Shown: positions 22,931 through 35,880 of the stretch, in pieces
Numbering within the stretch: the stretch's first letter is position 1
How the letters are laid out: every line of letters begins with the position of its first letter
Source of the DNA: Cryptomeria japonica
Lineage: Eukaryota > Streptophyta > Pinopsida > Cupressales > Cupressaceae
Length of the DNA: 64,000 nucleotides
Reading direction: 5' to 3'
Assembly (NCBI RefSeq): GCF_030272615.1
Contig: NC_081410.1
Span: forward strand, 504,110,942-504,174,941
The notes under the pieces: generated by a model
Seen by the model: the letters and a program-made list of their open reading frames with translations, nothing else
Database searches by the model: none
Told to the model about the DNA's origin: nothing
Translations under genes and position numbers: made by a program

Positions 22931-24466
22931 GAAATGGCATCTATTATTGAAGCATGTCAAGATGAACATTGGATAAAAGCAATGGAAGATGAATTAGAAC
23001 AGATTGAAAAGAATAATACTTGGACATTAGTTCCCTAGCCTAAAGACAAAAATGTAATTGGAACTAAATGGGTATACATAAATAAACTTAATAAGGATGG
23101 TGAAGTAATCAGAAACAAAGCAAGATTAGTTTGTAAAGGTTATTCACAGAAAGAAGGAATTGACTATAATGAAACCTTTGTATTGGTAGCCAGAATTGAG
23201 GCAAATAGACTATTTCTTACATTTGCAGCTCATAAGAACTATAAAGTTTATCAAATGGATATAAAATATGCATTTTTGAATGGAGACCTTGAAGAGGAAG
23301 TTTACAATGAGCATCCTAATGGATTTTCATTGACAAACGATAAGGATATGGTTTGTAGGTTAAGGAAAGCTTTATATGGATTAAAGCAAGCTCCCAAAGC
23401 TTGGTATGCTAGACTTGATAAATATCTTTTAAAGCTTGGATACACAAAAGGTAATGCTAACAACAATTTGTATTACAAAGTTTCTAATGATGATATTTTG
23501 GTTATTGAAGTATTTGTGGATGATATCAGTATTGGAGGTGAAGAAGAGTTATGTAAAGACTTTGCTAACAAGATGCAAGAAAAATTTGAAATGTCTATGA
23601 TTGGAGAGATAAAAAAATTTCTAGGTTTGCAGATTTCACAAACAGATAAAGGTATATTCATATGTCAAACAAAATACTTGAAGGAAATTTTAAAGAAATT
23701 TGGTATGGAAAACTCCAAACCAGTAAGCACTAGTATGACTACAACTGATAAATTGACATTAAAGGATGATTCAGCTCCTATAAATCCGACAAGGTACAAA
23801 TCTATGATTGGAGGATTATTGTATTTGACACAAACTAGACCTAATATAATGAATGCAGTATGTATTGTTTCAAGATTTCAAAGCAATCCTAAAGAAAATC
23901 ATGAATCAACAATTAAAAGGATTTTCCGGTACCTACAAGGCACAACAAATCTTTGTTTATGGTATCCCAATGATGAAAATTTTGATATATGTGCATACAC
24001 AGATGCAAATTGGGTAGGAGATGTAGATGACAAAAAGAGTACCACTACCGATACATTCTTTCTTGGCAGAAGATTGATTTCATGGATAAGAAAAAAGCAG
24101 ACTTATACATCATTATCTACAACAAAATCAGAATATGTTGCAGCAACAACTAATTGTACTCAGGTATTATGGATCAAGAAAATGTTGAAGGATATAAAGG
24201 TAAAATACAAAGAACCAATAATTATTTATTGTGATAATTCAGCAACAATTGATATATCAAAGAATCTGGTATTTCACTCTAAGACAAAGCATGTTTCTAT
24301 TAAGTACAATTTTCTAAAAGAGAATGTTGAAGCAAATGAAGTGAGATTGGTTTATGTGAATACTAAAAAGCAAATTGCAGATATCTTTACAAAGCTTTTG
24401 CCTAAGGAAACATTTGAATATCTCACAGAGCAGCTTGTGGTAATTTCTCCACCAACAGAGACTTAG
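22931..24466 (+). pseudogene. pol: Copia Pol, element B, C-terminal part (reverse transcriptase and RNase H)
   Basis: Reading resumes at 22931 with ASIIEACQDEHWIKAMEDEL, the usual start of the copia reverse transcriptase. A TAG near 23036 replaces the Arg usually found in VPRPKDKN. From 23183 a frame of 427 codons stays open. It has [28 protein letters not shown] in place of YVDD, LGLQI, then RNase H with [13 protein letters not shown] and [11 protein letters not shown], ending [17 protein letters not shown]. The long open frame makes this the best-kept coding segment of B. It normally copies element RNA into DNA; here it is cut off from its N-terminal half by C. Confidence 0.9.
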
Positions 24467-24604
24467 ATTATGAAGATTGGCATCAAACCGGCAGGGACTA
24501 ATAGAGAAATCTTTTTCTGGCTTTGATGAAGGAGAGCTACTACGCAAGGGGGGTAATTAGTTGTATGTTATGGTTTGATTCTTAACTGCTTTGGAATTTG
24601 ATAT

Positions 24605-24799
24605 CAAAGGGGGAGAGATATCTATGGAAAAACTTTATACTTTGGGGAGAGATGAATTTTGGTTTTAGTTTCTATTTTGGCATAGAACTTTGTATTGATC
24701 TATTTTGGGAGATTGTTGGTTTATTGGTTTTTGGCATTCTGTTTTTGGCACTTGGATGTTTTTCCATCTAGTGTTGCCATCAATGCCAAAGGGGGAGAT
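24605..24799 (+). other. Twin polypurine tracts of element B
   Basis: CAAAGGGGGAGA at about 24605-24616 and AAAGGGGGAGAT at 24788-24799, the second directly before the 3' LTR. Confidence 0.78.
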
Positions 24800-25945
24800 T
24801 TTTGGTATTATGGATGACTCTATCATGTGTTGCATTGGTTTTGTCATTGATGTCAATACTTATCTTCTTGGAGGTCAACATTGTTGATTTGGCACTATAG
24901 TTATATTGGTTTATTGTTGAACCAACATGATGTGTTCATCGGCATGGTTAGTGGCTTATGAATAGTCACCAGTATATGCTTCACGACTAGGTTATATTGT
25001 TTACTAGCAATGATGATAACTTAGTATCATCTGGAGATCATTTGGTTATGTCAAAGACATGGACTGGATGTTTGGATTTGGTGTTTTTCTTATTGGTCTA
25101 ATCGGGTTGATAGATTTTCCTTTACCAACAGATAGGTCTAGGTTATGGACTGGTACATAATATCTATTCCAGATCAACATGACACATCTTAGAAAAGGTT
25201 TATTGATTGGATAATATGTAAATGTATTGAGGAAACATATTGTATCGCATCAAGACTTATTTGTAATTGATTTAATTGTAATATGTTTAGTGAGCCAACC
25301 TCATGTATAGGTCTTAGGTTTTGTATAAATGATTGTAAGATATTATTGAAGATCAATCATGATGAGTGTGTGCAAATATTCAAGAGTGAAAATAAGTAGA
25401 TCCTTGTGCGAATCATGCAGATATTATCTGAAGGTTGAAGGAAATGTTATGAAGGTGTTTGACAGTCATGTTCAGAGTTTAAACTGGTACTAAATTTAGC
25501 ATTGCAGATGTTATTCCAAAATAGTACATTGTTATTGGATTTAACCATCCAATTGTGTAGTGAGTGTGACTCCTATTTTGTGATTGAGCAGTAAGCTCTA
25601 TGCAGTTGGCCTTTCTGCATGTGCAGACCCCATTTGTATACACTTACTATCTGCAGTAGTATCATTTGATTGTGGGTAATGTTTCCCACCATGGTTTTTC
25701 CCCTTACAGGGTTTCCACATTAAAATATATGTGTCATGTGTTGTGGATGTTGTTTCTCTTTCTATTTCATGCATTAAGTTATACTGGTACTGCTATAAAC
25801 TGTTAAACTATTTTATTGGCACTAAAGTTTATTTTACCGGCACTAAGTTTCAAGTTGGATTAATTGGTTTTGATTTGTAATTTATTGACAACTGATTCAC
25901 AACTGATTCACACCCCCTCTCTATTTTTCTTCTTGTTTCCTAACA
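24800..25945 (+). repeat. 3' LTR of element B
   Basis: It starts TTTTGGTATTATGG (the second base G of the TG has changed to T) and ends CCTAACA. It is colinear with 12512-13617 apart from small indels. The hairpin block is at 25690-25718. Confidence 0.9.
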
Positions 25946-26066
25946 AAGTTTCTATGAAGTATCTACCGGTACACAACTAAACCAAAATATGAAGCCGGGA
26001 GATGTTGCCATGTTGCCATCAATGACAACATATTGAAACCAACCAATTGAGTGTCAATTACCAACA
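25946..26066 (-). repeat. Solo LTR D, its 5' part (minus strand)
   Basis: The remainder of reversed LTR D after element B, ending on the plus strand in ...TCAATTACCAACA, the reverse of a TGTTGGTAATTGA start. It contains TTGCCATCAATGACAACA, the reversed form of the TTGTCATTGATGGCAA motif seen near the start of the other copia LTRs. TTGTA follows as the target duplication. Confidence 0.75.
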
Positions 26067-26071
26067 TTGTA

Positions 26072-27490
26072 CGCCTCTGGTCACTGGTTGTGGCAAACAT
26101 GCTCGAAACGACACAAATGATAGGGAACCAGCATGTTGGCAACTAAAAGACAAACTCCACCTTAGCAAGGAATCTCCAAAGGTAAAAGTGAAAATGACAT
26201 GTGAATAGGGCTTGTTGACCTTTTATGACTTCTTAGAAGAGAATTTTGGTGGCATTTATTTATTTATTTTCACCAAGCCCTAATTCTTTTTAACCTAACT
26301 ATTTTTCAACATCACATTGGGCCATATTTTTAAATATCAGGAGCTAAATTGACCAATTTTTTCCGAATTAATCATTCTTCGTAAAATATCGACAAAATTC
26401 TTATCATTGCAAAAAATTCAAAAGCACTCTAAATTTTACAAATTTCTCAGATTTACCTCTCAGGGGAGTATACATCACCAATAAACATTCAGGGCATCAA
26501 ATCATAAAAAAAAATCAAACATCTAGGGCATTGTTATCAAATTAGTCGCACATTGGGAATATAACTTAGACAAATTTCTTTGAACCAATGTGTCACAAAC
26601 ACATTGCTTCGAAGAGGGGCAAAATGTATACACATAAATTTGGCCTGAATATTAAAGTGGGTGCAAAGTTCATTTAAATATTCTTCTATTGTATAGTTGA
26701 ATTATTTAATTTTATTATATAATTCACTTTTCTAAAAATTCTTTCAAAATCACATTTCATTCAAAAATCCACATCCTCACCTTTTCCACCTAATCACCAC
26801 ATCAACATGTGACAAGTGGGATTAATTATTTTGCAAATAATATTTAGCCAAAAAGGGGGATTTGACTGACATCATCATGGGTACTTGGACCTTACCTCCT
26901 GGTACTTGTACCTAACATCATAGGTCTTTAAACCTTATATTTGAGTACTTGGACCTTGCTTTTCTCCTTGACCCATGACTTGGCAATAAATTCTCAACCT
27001 CCATCTACTTGGCCTTCCATCGTAAATGAACTTTGCATCCTCACCATTTATTTTTCCAAATTAAATCTCAACCATTGGTTTCTTTCCACATCACTCTTGG
27101 CCTTGGAAACTCTATAAATAGAGACATTTCTAGCATGTAAATCATCTATTGTTTTTGTATCATACTAATGCCAATTTGTCTCTAGCTTAAGCATCTATTC
27201 AATTTATTTTTAGCATCATTTTAGCATGTTTTTAGCATAGAATCCTAGCTCATATGTAATTAGATCTTCATAACATTTATGTATATCATCATCTAGCACA
27301 ATTCTAACTTGTTTATATCTTGCATTTAGCTCTTATTGTAGCTTAGATTGCACATCATTTGTAAATCTCATTCTCTAGGTTGTCATCTAATTGAATCTTG
27401 TGCACAATCTGAGAGCACTAATCTTCCAGATTCAATAGGTCCTTGGAGATAGAGGACAATGAGATTCTCTTGAGGGGTTTCTTGCATTTT
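26072..27490 (+). promoter_or_regulatory. LTR-like region with TATA box (superfamily uncertain)
   Basis: No gene seen. TCTATAAATAGAG at 27111-27123 is a strong TATA box. About 285 bases later comes CTTGTGCACAATCTGAGAGCA, which resembles CTTGTGCACACATAAAATCTGAGAGCA in solo LTR G (54358-54384). This suggests a related, probably gypsy-type LTR. I could not find its ends or a primer site. Confidence 0.45.
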
Positions 27491-30400
27491 CATTTATTTA
27501 TATACTTTGTTTAAATCTCTCATACTGATGTCTCATTGGTGCATATAGCTTCCACTTTCCTTATGTATAAACATATATGACAGTCATAAGGTAATTATCA
27601 CCAATAAGGATAAGTCAAGTTCATTATTAGAACCAATAAAGGAATGGAGATAAAGGAGTCCTTGTGTAAGAAGAAGAATGTACAGTTTTGGAGCCAAAGC
27701 TTGTTTGGCAGTTCAAAACCCTAAAAAATAGTAAGCTTCAATATGAAAAGAGCAGTGGACATCATTATAAAATCCTGACAATGATAGAAGAAGGAACTAA
27801 GAGCCATGAAAGTCATAGTAATATCCTTTAAAAGAATGATAGAGAACTAAAAAATGATAGCCTCAAAAAGGGTAGAAAATACAGAGATAAAAGCTCATTG
27901 TCACTAAAAGGCAGTTTCGAGATAAAAAAGACAGTCGTAGCTTCTCATTCATGAGTAGAATATGAATCTTTCTCAAAATATTTTAATGGGAAATCACTAT
28001 AAAACCTAATTCAAAGGTTTAAACTCTAATGTTGACAAGATAGCCATGGAATGAATAAATGCCCTTATTGTAGCCTTTATGAACAACAAACCTTGGCATA
28101 GTGCTTTATTTACTAGTCAAAAGAGATAGCAGTGGCAGTAGATTTTCTTCTCAAAATACAAAAAGGTGAGATTATTCAATTTAATCTTTGAGCATTAGTC
28201 TAAAAGAAACCACATCCAATAGAGGTTATTTTAAAAACTTAGGTTCAAATATAACTCTCTCTACCATGCATACATTCTGAAGATGATCAAATAGTTAACA
28301 ATCACTATGAGGAATAATTTGGAGGAAACTATATTAGTTCCTAATCAGTTAAGACTCTATATGGATATTTATCACTTGGGATGACTTTTCCAGTAGTTCA
28401 ACTTCAGTTACAATAAGTTTTGGACACCTTTTTGAATACTTTTAAGGTGGATTTGACCCTAAGTAGATAGGACCATGCAAGATAAAGAATATTTTCTATT
28501 ACCCTCCTTTATATCATTCATCTTTGTCTTGAAGATAGTGTTCATGATAAGCCAAAGAAAAGATAGTGAAAAGGTAGTCTTTTCCTTGATTTTTTTTCTT
28601 TACCTTGGGAGGTAGTGTTTCATGAATCAGAGTAGTCAAAAATATAATCATGTTTCTAGAGAATCCAATAACAGTCCCTTGTCAAAATGATGACAATTTA
28701 CCCAAAAAAGTATTTTAGGTGTCATAGCATAATAGTGAAGAGTTCCTATATGGGCATATCAAGGAACTGTAGCAGTATTATCAAGTGGAAAATTATAGTA
28801 AAAGAACAAAGAATGAAGATGTTACAACCAAGGGCAATAGAAAATATTGATTGAAGCAAATTTGGTACAAGGTCAAAATAGTAACCTACGAGGCCATTGC
28901 CAAATTATACATGGTCATGATAGTAAATTGAGGATAGTGGAAAATAGAGCAAAGAGAAGTCCTCGCACAAAGTTTTTTAAAAACTTTCAGGGGGTTGGAG
29001 TAATTCTAATACAAAGTTGTAATTATAATGCTAGGGAGCCTTAGCATATTAGTAACACTAGAAAATAGATGCTAGGGAGATTTGCAGTCTCAAAGAGAAG
29101 AGAAAGAAAACCTCATCCTCAAGATGGTAGTAAAGGACAAGTAAATGACCTATAATAGTGATATCACAACCATAGAAAGAAAAATCATCGTCATGAACAT
29201 CAAGGACAATCTTGTAGAGTGGAAATGTGTCTCAAGGCTTGTAGAAAGATTCTTAAAGGTCGAATATCAATAGATAAAGAAATGGAAGTGAGTAGAGTAG
29301 CCTCTATGAACATCCAAATAGAGACACGAGGATATTGTAGGGCAAGGAAAATTTTTGTGACAATCATGATAGAGATTTTATGAAGATGTTGTCCTTTGCA
29401 TGGAAGAAGGTTTAATAGAAATGTATTAGCAGACCCATAGAACAGATATGAAAAGATAGTCTTAGAAAGCTCAAATTAAGGTATTTGAGTAAGCATTCAT
29501 AGATCATACAAATGGGAAATATAGTAAAGAGGCCAGTCATGCTTTTCAAAGCATGAAAGACATAATTTTATGTGTAAGTACATGACCATGAACAAAAGTT
29601 GGTTTCTAAGTATTCTAAGTTGTCTAAGTTGGTGTTGAAGAACAACTAGAGTAGAAATGTGATCATAAATAAAAGAAAACCTGACAAAGAGAAGTCATGG
29701 CTACAATGACAATATGGAGATGACATGAAAGATTGACACTTATATAGAAATATAGGGATTCATAATCACTTTTTGATAGTCACAAGTGTGATCATCACAA
29801 CAATGAAAGGTGTTTCAGAGACGTTTGTGGTTGTTTAGGACAATACTACAAATAACATGCAAGCCTCCAGCAAAGATAGAGGCTATAACCATTAAGCCTT
29901 GAAAAGATATCAGATTTTGCTTGACCTTCACAGACAGTTGTCACCATAAAGGTCAGATATGAATAGTGTAAAATGTAGTAAAGAGATAAAGACCATTATC
30001 AAATGAAGGGAGTCTTAAATCCCATAGAAAAGGTTTATAAAGGTAGTGGTATCAAAATCATATAATACAAAGGTTTGGAGATCACACTAAGGGTCTGAAA
30101 CACAGTCACAATACCTTGTCATTAACTGTCAAAGGGAGATGCAATATTCATGAGTGATTGGGCCTAGAATAATCACCATTGATTGCCAAAGCCAAAAGAC
30201 AACCAAGAGGACTTTTCATGATGAATAAGATTTATCAAGCATGGATCAAAGGTGGATACAAGCTAGAGACAAATTTTTGAAGTTGGGACAATAGATAAGA
30301 TATAGTCCCATAAGATGCAATAGCATACATAACCTAAGGCTCCATTGAAATGTATATACAATATATACATGAAAGTTCCAATCAGAGTAGTGTAAACATT

Positions 30401-31490
30401 AGTCCTCATGAAAAATATAGTGTCTGGTCAAAGTCACATTGCATAGGGAAACTCACAAATGATAGAGCAATCAAAGTTATGAATCTAATCTCATATCACA
30501 ATAGTACCATCCAGCATATGGAGTAGAAGAAAATTGTTTGTTTTAGTCTTTATCTAGACACACAACATTCCAATAAAAGATAAGACAATGGCACAATCAA
30601 TAGAATTCATGGAAAGGTTATTAAGAAGATCCCATCAAAAGCTAGAAGATAGTCACCAAAGAGGTTGTCAAAGGTTTCAAGAAGAATGTATGTTCAATGC
30701 CATCACCTAAGGATGTAGTTTTGAGGCTTCATAGATCAATCTCTAATATGAAAGCATGGAGATAGAAGATGGAGATTTGTTAGTCAAAAAACCATATACA
30801 GTCATAAAGAACTCAACTTGTTTGCAGTCCCAAGAAAAGACATCACAAATGTTTATGCATCAAGCATCATGATAAGCTTTAGCCTAAAATAGTGAAGAGA
30901 ATAACAAATAAGAGTGAACAAAAATGACATAAACTAAAAGGTTGTGATATGCTCAAAGGCATGAGACTTGTAACTAGGAAACAATAGTAGTGAATCCTAA
31001 AGAGAAAAATCCATGATGAAATTCTAGGTAGGATGTTGGGAAGCATAAATGGATCCTTTAGACACACAATCTTTAGAGAAGCAAATAAAAGTCTTGACCA
31101 TTGTTATGAAGTGTAAGGGTCTCAATGGTCCAACATATTCCATGAAATGCAAAGTACAATGGCCGCATATGAAGCAGTGAAGTCAAGGGAAAAAATAGAT
31201 TTCATGTCAATGTATAGGGTATTTACTTAAAGGTGTGGAAGAGGAGGAAAAATAATTATTTCTCTACCACCATAGTGAAAAATAATTATATTATTTCCAA
31301 TCACAATTAAATATATTTATTTCATAGTTTTATTTATCTATAAGGGAACTACCCATTTGGGGATATCCCTTTATTGAACTCTATAGACTATAGTTGCCAA
31401 CTTTGATAAACAATGTGAAGGGCATTTTTTTTGGAAAAAATATATTTATAGCAATGGTCATATGGAGAACATAAAAATTAAAGTAGTCAT
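27491..31490. other. 4 kb without recognisable features
   Basis: I see no gene, LTR pair or tandem repeat. The plus strand is purine-rich with frequent ATAG, GATAG, TAGTAA and AAAG words, and all frames are densely stopped. It ends with an AT-rich stretch at 31240-31370. It could be the non-coding interior of an old large non-autonomous retrotransposon, since it lies between the LTR-like region and element I; this is not shown. Confidence 0.4.
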
Positions 31491-32330
31491 TCTAGACACA
31501 TAAAATTTGTCATTTTAATCCCTAGTGGATCAACTTCATTTTCATGCATTATTCGATCTATTATTCTTCATTATCCATTAAATATTATTATTTATCCATC
31601 ATTAATTAATTAATATTATTATATATCATCAATAATATCTATATTATCATTTATCCATTAAAAATATTATTATTATCTCATATTCCATTTATCATTTAAC
31701 AATATTATTACTTATCCATTTTCACAAATATATGCATAAGCATTTGCATTGCTCATTTAGGCTTTTCCCTCTATCCTATTTTCATCCACCTCACAAATGT
31801 GGGATTAAAATTTCAAGCCCTATTATTTATCCCACATTCATCCTATAATCTAGATTCACCCGAGGATGCCTATTTAAGCAGAGCCCCTCTCTCATTTTGG
31901 GATCCACAACTTTTGCATTCAAAATCGGTTGCTTGCATCCATTTCTTGCATTTTGATAATTTTCCTCAAATCTCCATCTTTCATAGCTTCTTTTGCATGC
32001 ATAGTCATGCCATTCTATCTTGCCATACCTTTTAGGTCCTTGCATAATCTTCACCTAGTTGCACCTTTCATCCTTATATATCTCATTTAATTATACCTAG
32101 TCCTTTGCATGCCACCCTTAGATAAAACCTTTGCATAGCACCCTTAGATCAAACCTTTTCATAACACCATTAGGTTATACCCTTGCATAATCCCCTTAGA
32201 TCATACCCATAATATTTGCATAGCCTTCCATCATTCCTTTAGGACATAACCTTAAGCCTTACATAAGTGCCTTAGGTCATTTCATCATTGGTCCTAGCAT
32301 TTCATTTATTCATATCCTTAGTACTTGCAT
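31491..32330 (+). repeat. Probable 5' LTR of gypsy element I
   Basis: The start is judged only by likeness to LTR G. CTATTTAAGCAGAG near 31869-31882 is a likely TATA box with transcription starting downstream. The end is set near an A-run at about 32335 and is a guess. No gypsy primer site was recognised between here and gag. Confidence 0.4.
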
Positions 32331-32895
32331 ACCAAAAAAAATAAAAAAATCCAAAATCCAAAAAAACCAAAAACATTGCTTGCACTTAGGATTTCTTGTC
32401 TTAGGTCTGACATCAACTTTAGATCATCAATCACCCTTATCACTTGAGGTGCATCATCCTTAAGTTAGGGAGCCTATCAGTTCCGCTTGGAGTTCATCAT
32501 CTCCTATCATAGCACGCCCTCTCTAGGATCACTTATCCTTGTGTCTATCCATCATAGCACAAGTCAAACCTCACATTGCAAATATTTTCAGACCTATAGT
32601 ATCCTTAATCCTTGCATCAAACATCATTCATCATCATATTCCATTTAAGGTTTAGCTTCACATCTCTTTCCTATCATATAGATTACATTTTTGCATCAAT
32701 CCTTTAGTAATCATATAACATAGATTGGATATTTACATTGATCCTTAGTTGCATCCCAATCTAACTCATATCATATAGTTCCCCCTTTTCATATTAGGGT
32801 TTACATCATACCTTGAGTTGCATTCATCATCATTTACATAAACCTTAGGTCAAAGATTAGAACAATCACTTATGTCTCCTAACTCGAGAATCAAA
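32331..32895. other. Leader of gypsy element I
   Basis: No gene. It is rich in CATCAT, CCTTAGG and CATATAG words, presumably the untranslated leader between LTR and gag. Confidence 0.35.
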
Positions 32896-33548
32896 ATGTT
32901 TCAGTTGCATCTATTTCAAGATGGAGACAACCTTATTGATTTTGATGAAGAAGAACACATTAGCATTGCAACCAGTGAAATTAGTGACACAAGAAAAACA
33001 AGTGATGAATAAATAACTCAATCCACCATTTATGAAGTGTTTCATGACCATAGATTTAGTAAAATTATTAAAGAGGTGGTTAAGCATGATCCACAAGCAT
33101 ACTTGAAAGCCCTTGTTGATGAGGGAATTAAATTGCCACCTGATTTTGACATATCATTACTCATAGTTAAGGAAAAATTGAGAGTTAGTAAATCTAAACC
33201 TACAAGGACAAACAATAAGAGGAGGATAAAAGATCATATACCTTTCTACTTGCAATGAGGATACAAGAGATCTATGAAAATAACAAAACTTACACCTACC
33301 AATGATCTCGCTTTGAGTGAATTGAGACCATTGAGACAAGAAATAGACACTCTCAAGAATAAGAAGGCATCATCACATAGATTTTCCATTGAGGACATAT
33401 GTCCCTATCCTTTTGATCTGAGTATTCTGATGCCACCTTTTCCTAGTCATTTGGAGATCCCAAAACTTGGTAAGTATAGAGGAAAAGGGGACCATAGAGA
33501 TCACTTAAGAGAATTTTGCATCGCTACCTTGGAATTCATAGTAGACGA
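32896..33548 (+). pseudogene. gag: Gypsy Gag, N-terminal part, element I
   Basis: One frame from the ATG at 32896 with stops at about 33010 and 33256. It has an acidic N-terminus, a charged segment (VKHDPQAYLKALVDEGIKLP), then FSIEDICPYPFDLSILMPPF and IPKLGKYRGKGDHRDHLREF, which lead into the gypsy retrotransposon Gag domain. It breaks at VDD where element H inserted. The codons GTA GAC GA continue at 55762 after the duplicated GATGA, giving ...VDETYLIRLF, so the same gene resumes there. This proves that H landed in this gag. Confidence 0.8.
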
Positions 33549-34946
33549 TGTTGGGACTTGCATGAAGATTGCATTGATGAACTTTTATATTGTCATTGAT
33601 GTCAATTATAACCAGTAATGATGTTGTAATAATATTGTTTTGCAACCGGTAGGAGAGATTGTGAAGGAAACCAATATTACTAGAGAAGAAGTGAGATCAA
33701 TTGCTAAACCCTACTTGATGATATGCTAAACCCTAACTGATGAAGCTTAGTGAATCGGTCGTATTGTTTTATGATCAAATGATGAGCGGTAATGATTATG
33801 CCACGTATGCATGTTGTATGAGAAGAGTTTCAAATGGTTTTTGGCACATAGAGATAATTGTTTTATCTTGGGATGTGTAAGTTCATTACATGTAATGGAA
33901 ACCACATGATGAGTTACAAAGTTCGATGAAGTGGTGATCAAGGAGTGGTCGAGGTTGTCGTAAATGATGTGAAATGATTTCTATGTAATCCAATGGTGAT
34001 ACTTGAACCAATTTGTTTGTAATCTCTATGAGATCTTAGGTTTGTGATGTGTTACCGACCTATTGTTTTGTTTATAAGGTCGATGAATTATTTTTTTGAA
34101 GTGTTGGCAATTTTGGTTGAATGTAAGAGTGACTGGTTTCTAAACCAGATGATTTATCTGAAGTATGTGTAAAGGCAGATAGGGGCATGAAAATGATCTG
34201 ATCAAGAAGAGTAGTGATATTCACTAGATTAGGAAACCCATGTTCTCTGACAATTAAAACAGTCAAATCCCTTAACCGAGTAAGCTCTAACAAGCTTAGT
34301 ATTACCTAAATCCTCTAACCAGGTGATCCATTAGCTTGGATTTTGAACCCTCTACCGAGGTTACTCCTAATAGGGTATTGCTTCTAATAGGGCATTATAG
34401 TCAATCCCTTAACCGGGTGGTACCTAACAGGATTTGTTCTTAACATGACTTATTGTAAAGCTTTAATAGGCTTGGCTCCTAAGAGGACGAACTTCAAAAG
34501 AGTTCAGAATACTTGTGGGTATTCATCCCCAGTGTGGTTTTTCTCATTTGGGTTTCCACATCAAAATCATTATATCAAGTGGTGAATGTTTTTGTGGTTA
34601 TGTTTGATATGGTTAATTTTCTTAACAACTAAATCCACTTAGATATGATATGATGACCAACAGTAATCTTAAATATGATTTTAATTTTATCAGTAAAGTA
34701 TTTGGATGTTTTGGTTAAAAGGTTTGTGAGTTTCAGAGTTGTTTTACTGTTATTCTATTATGATAGTCAGCCGGTTTACTTGACAGTGATATTCCAATTT
34801 ATAGTTTAGTGTTTGAACTAGTCAGTTCTAAGTTTGTCTTGAGAGGCTTTTTTTGTTTGGTGAAAAGTTTATGTTAGTTTTCTATCTAATGATTCACCCC
34901 CCATCTCAGTAGTTGACTAGATCCTTATTGATTCATCATACCATCA
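33549..34946 (+). repeat. 5' LTR of element H
   Basis: It begins TGTTGGGACTTGCATG and ends CCATCA before the primer site; about 1,398 bases. A TTTATAAGG box lies near 34070. An array of CTAACAAGG-like motifs covers about 34255-34500. The hairpin block is at 34533-34561, and a C-run follows at 34896. Confidence 0.88.
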
Positions 34947-34948
34947 AT

Positions 34949-34959
34949 TGGTATCAGAG
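34949..34959 (+). other. Primer-binding site, element H
   Basis: TGGTATCAGAG two bases after the LTR; initiator methionine tRNA type. Confidence 0.88.
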
Positions 34960-35016
34960 TGTTTCAGGTCCTCTAAGGTATAAGCCTAAGAACATGAGGG
35001 TAAGATCTTCAAGAAT

Positions 35017-35880
35017 ATGATGAAGAAATAAGGTCTGAAGTTTAATAGGGAAAACTACAAAATATGGAGTGATAGAATGAAAATCTATATCAAGAGTCTA
35101 GGAAGTCAATACTAGGAACATGTTGATACTCAATATGTTACACCTAGTGGGACTATGTCTGATGATCAAAAGAAAGAGAAACAAGAAAATGATCAAGCAT
35201 TGGAGGCCATTATTAGTTCTTTGTCTAATTTAAAGTATGTTGATGTCCATGGTCTAGAAATTTCTTATGAGGTGTGGAAGAAACTTGAGGAAATCTATTG
35301 TGGTGATGAGCATGTGAACATTGCCAAAGAAGAGAGTCTAAGAGGTAAATTTGATGACATGCAGATGGTTGAAGGTGAGTTTATACAGCAGTATGGTTAG
35401 ATGATTAAAGAGATGGTGAGATCAAGAGTGCTGGTGGTGAAGTGGAAGATGCCATAGTGGTTAGTAAAGTGTTCAAAACCCTTATAATGGTCTACGATAT
35501 CTGAGTTGCAGCCATTCAGGAGATAAAGTCTATTGATAAAACTAAGGTAACTCTTGACTCCATCATTGGTAAGCTTGCTGCATTTGAATTAAATGATTAT
35601 GATGGTAGTGCTCAGAGCTCTGAATCTACATTTAGAGCTTCAGTTTCTAACCCTTCTAGGAGGAAAAGTAGAGATGTCAATCACAGTTATGAATCTAGAT
35701 CCAACAGAGAATTTGATGATGAAGACAATTTTCTTGAGCTTGAAGAATTGTTAGCCAAGTGGTTTCCCAGAGGTACTGGTAAGTACAGAGGTAAATTACC
35801 TTTGAAATGTTTTACATGCAACAAGATTGGACACATTGCTGCTAATTGTCCTAATGGTGAGTGTGAGAAGTACAAGAAGT
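35017..35880 (+). pseudogene. gag: Copia Gag, element H (broken)
   Basis: From the ATG at 35017 the frame reads LKFNRENYKIWSDRMKIYIK, then ALEAIISSLSNLKYVDV and SYEVWKKLEEIYCGDEHVN, a UBN2-type Gag. Stops lie at about 35032, 35113 and 35398. A frameshift between 35400 and 35748 leads to a frame with the CCHC knuckle CFTCNKIGHIAANC at about 35808-35849. The middle (35520-35720) has AAFELNDYDGS and a Ser-rich linker. RNA packaging role; dead copy. Confidence 0.82.

Larger units (their letters stand above)
12512..25945 (+). mobile_element. Ty1/copia retrotransposon B, inserted in solo LTR D and itself split by C
   Basis: The 5' LTR (12512-13617) and 3' LTR (24800-25945) share the same sequence and frame a gag-pol frame of copia order. 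Element C (16283-22930) sits inside its pol. Without C the element is about 6.8 kb. The flanking bases AAGTG (12507-12511) and AAGTT (25946-25950) look like a target duplication with one change. Both lie inside LTR D, which proves that B is younger than D. Confidence 0.9.

Noticed and set aside
23183-24466. Intact host gene, because the frame is open for 427 codons
   Set aside because: It is the reverse transcriptase-RNase H end of element B's pol, preceded by its own broken N-terminal half.
31799-32035. Open frame of 78 codons near the TATA box of gypsy I
   Set aside because: Lies in a probable LTR, no protein likeness.
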